Made by a program: the position numbers and the translations under genes
Notes under the pieces: generated by a model
What the model was told of the DNA's origin: nothing
Seen by the model: only the letters and a program-made list of their open reading frames with translations
Database searches by the model: none
In this document: positions 63,506 through 64,000 of the stretch, piece after piece
How positions within the stretch are numbered: position 1 is the first letter of the stretch
Layout: the number at the start of each line of letters is the position of its first letter
DNA from: Extibacter muris
GTDB lineage: Bacteria > Bacillota > Clostridia > Lachnospirales > Lachnospiraceae
NCBI RefSeq assembly: GCF_004345005.1
Contig: NZ_SMMX01000008.1
Coordinates: 62,001-126,000 of the forward strand
Direction of reading: 5' to 3'
DNA length: 64,000 bases

Positions 63506-63644
63506 ATGGATACACTATATGAACATATACAGAACCGCAGCGTTAAGGGTATTCTGTGAATATATCGGAAGCCAGAAGGAACTCATCGCCTGCGGCGGGG
63601 CGATAGAGGCATGGATGGAATCCCAGGCCATTGACAAGGCATGA
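63506..63644 (+). pseudogene. Short frameshifted gene of unknown function
   Basis: From ATG 63506 a frame reads MDTLYEHIQNRSVKGIL then stops at TGA. The +1 frame is open across the same place and continues VFCEYIGSQKELIACGGAIE, AWMESQAIDKA, to TGA at 63642-63644. Joined at the GGTATTCTG stretch, they would give a small protein of about 45 aa. GGTAGC upstream is a poor ribosome site. No family is recognised; the joined reading is inferred. Confidence 0.3.
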
Positions 63645-63692
63645 CACCGATGGTACTCTTTTGAAGTATGAGATACACAGGAGGAAGAGAGA

Positions 63693-64000
63693 ATGGGAAA
63701 TGAGAAAGTAAAGACATATGCAAGCCCTTACGAGCTGGAAGGGAGGATTCCGTTCGGCCAGGCAGCTGTACTCGGTCTGCAGCATGTGCTCGCCATGTTT
63801 GTGGGGAATCTGCCGCCGCTGCTGATTATCGGAGGGATGTGCGGACTTGGAGATACGGAGTGTTGAGAGACGTACTGCAGAGCGCTATGCTCATTGCAGG
63901 GGTGGTGTCGCTTGTCCAGCTCTTCACCATAGGGCCTGTCGGCGCGAGGCTGCCGATTATCATGGGGACAAGCTCCGGATTCATCGGTGTGAGTAAAGGA
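63693..64000 (+). pseudogene. Xanthine/uracil permease (NCS2), frameshifted, 3' end outside window
   Basis: ATG 63693 after AGGAGGAAG. The frame reads SPYELEGRIPFGQAAVLGLQ, then HVLAMFVGNLPPLLIIGGMC and GLGDTEC before TGA at 63864-63866. The next part of the same protein continues in another frame: VLRDVLQSAMLIAGVVSLVQ, LFTIGPVGARLPIIMGTSSG, FIGVSKG to the window edge. A single missing G (GAGGTG read as GAGTG near 63860) explains it. The family is clearly NCS2 nucleobase permease of the XanQ/PbuX type. Either a real mutation or a sequencing error. Confidence 0.8.

Noticed and set aside
1-64000. tRNA, rRNA, CRISPR, prophage or insertion-sequence transposase
   Set aside because: Looked for CCA-ended cloverleafs, regularly spaced repeats and transposase or integrase motifs; none seen.

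Overview
The window reads as a chromosomal segment of a low-to-mid GC Gram-positive anaerobe of the Firmicutes, most likely Lachnospiraceae (Clostridium cluster XIVa). This is an inference from gene content: PolC-type replicative polymerase, MurT/GatD lipid II amidation, DUF4364 and DUF1385 proteins, GerMN protein, class I Enzyme I/HPr, indolepyruvate:ferredoxin oxidoreductase with phenylacetate-CoA ligases, Rrf2 regulators, consensus TTGACA/TATAAT promoters and strong GGAGG ribosome sites. About 60 protein genes are dense and mostly on the + strand. I found no rRNA, tRNA, CRISPR array, prophage or transposase.

Layout. 1-15.8 kb is housekeeping: GerMN protein, comEC, an FMN alpha-hydroxy-acid dehydrogenase, holA, lepA, hemW, a convergent pair (radical SAM protein and DUF4364), rho, rpmE, DUF1385, prmC, prfA, and an ABC exporter lacking its Walker A region. 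15.8-22.4 kb holds an anchored 5'-nucleotidase, a DUF2156 protein, two PLP aminotransferases, a small export protein and an AraC regulator. 22.6-27.6 kb is a sugar locus (DUF4867, fucose/arabinose-type isomerase, xylulokinase, PfkB kinase). 27.6-36.3 kb has murT-gatD, an XRE regulator, a membrane-anchored unknown, ispG and polC. 36.3-41.2 kb has a DMT transporter, a decayed surface-protein fragment, mgtE behind a leader terminator, a WYL regulator and small genes. 41.2-47.2 kb is an aryl-acid unit: paaK-iorA-iorB-ACT-paaK-ACT. 47.3-51.2 kb has cspA, two Rrf2 regulators and sulfur assimilation genes (O-acetylhomoserine sulfhydrylase, cysK). 51.3-59.5 kb is PTS: one ptsI, then a palindromic non-coding element, then fruR-fruK-fruA-ptsH-ptsI. 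59.6-64 kb has a purine permease, a T-box leader joined to half an antiporter gene, D-serine dehydratase and a frameshifted xanthine permease at the edge.

The most notable points are: (i) the 484-base GC-rich stretch of nested palindromes after the first ptsI; (ii) an HPr in the fructose operon with Arg at position 46, where HprK kinase normally finds Ser; (iii) a T-box leader (candidate Trp specifier) whose antiporter gene has lost its first half; (iv) an exporter with an in-frame nucleotide-binding-domain deletion; (v) an unrecognised leader with an intrinsic terminator in front of mgtE. Several broken genes occur (37.2, 41.0, 53.4, 61.1, 63.5, 63.7 kb). Some may be assembly errors, which the sequence alone cannot decide.
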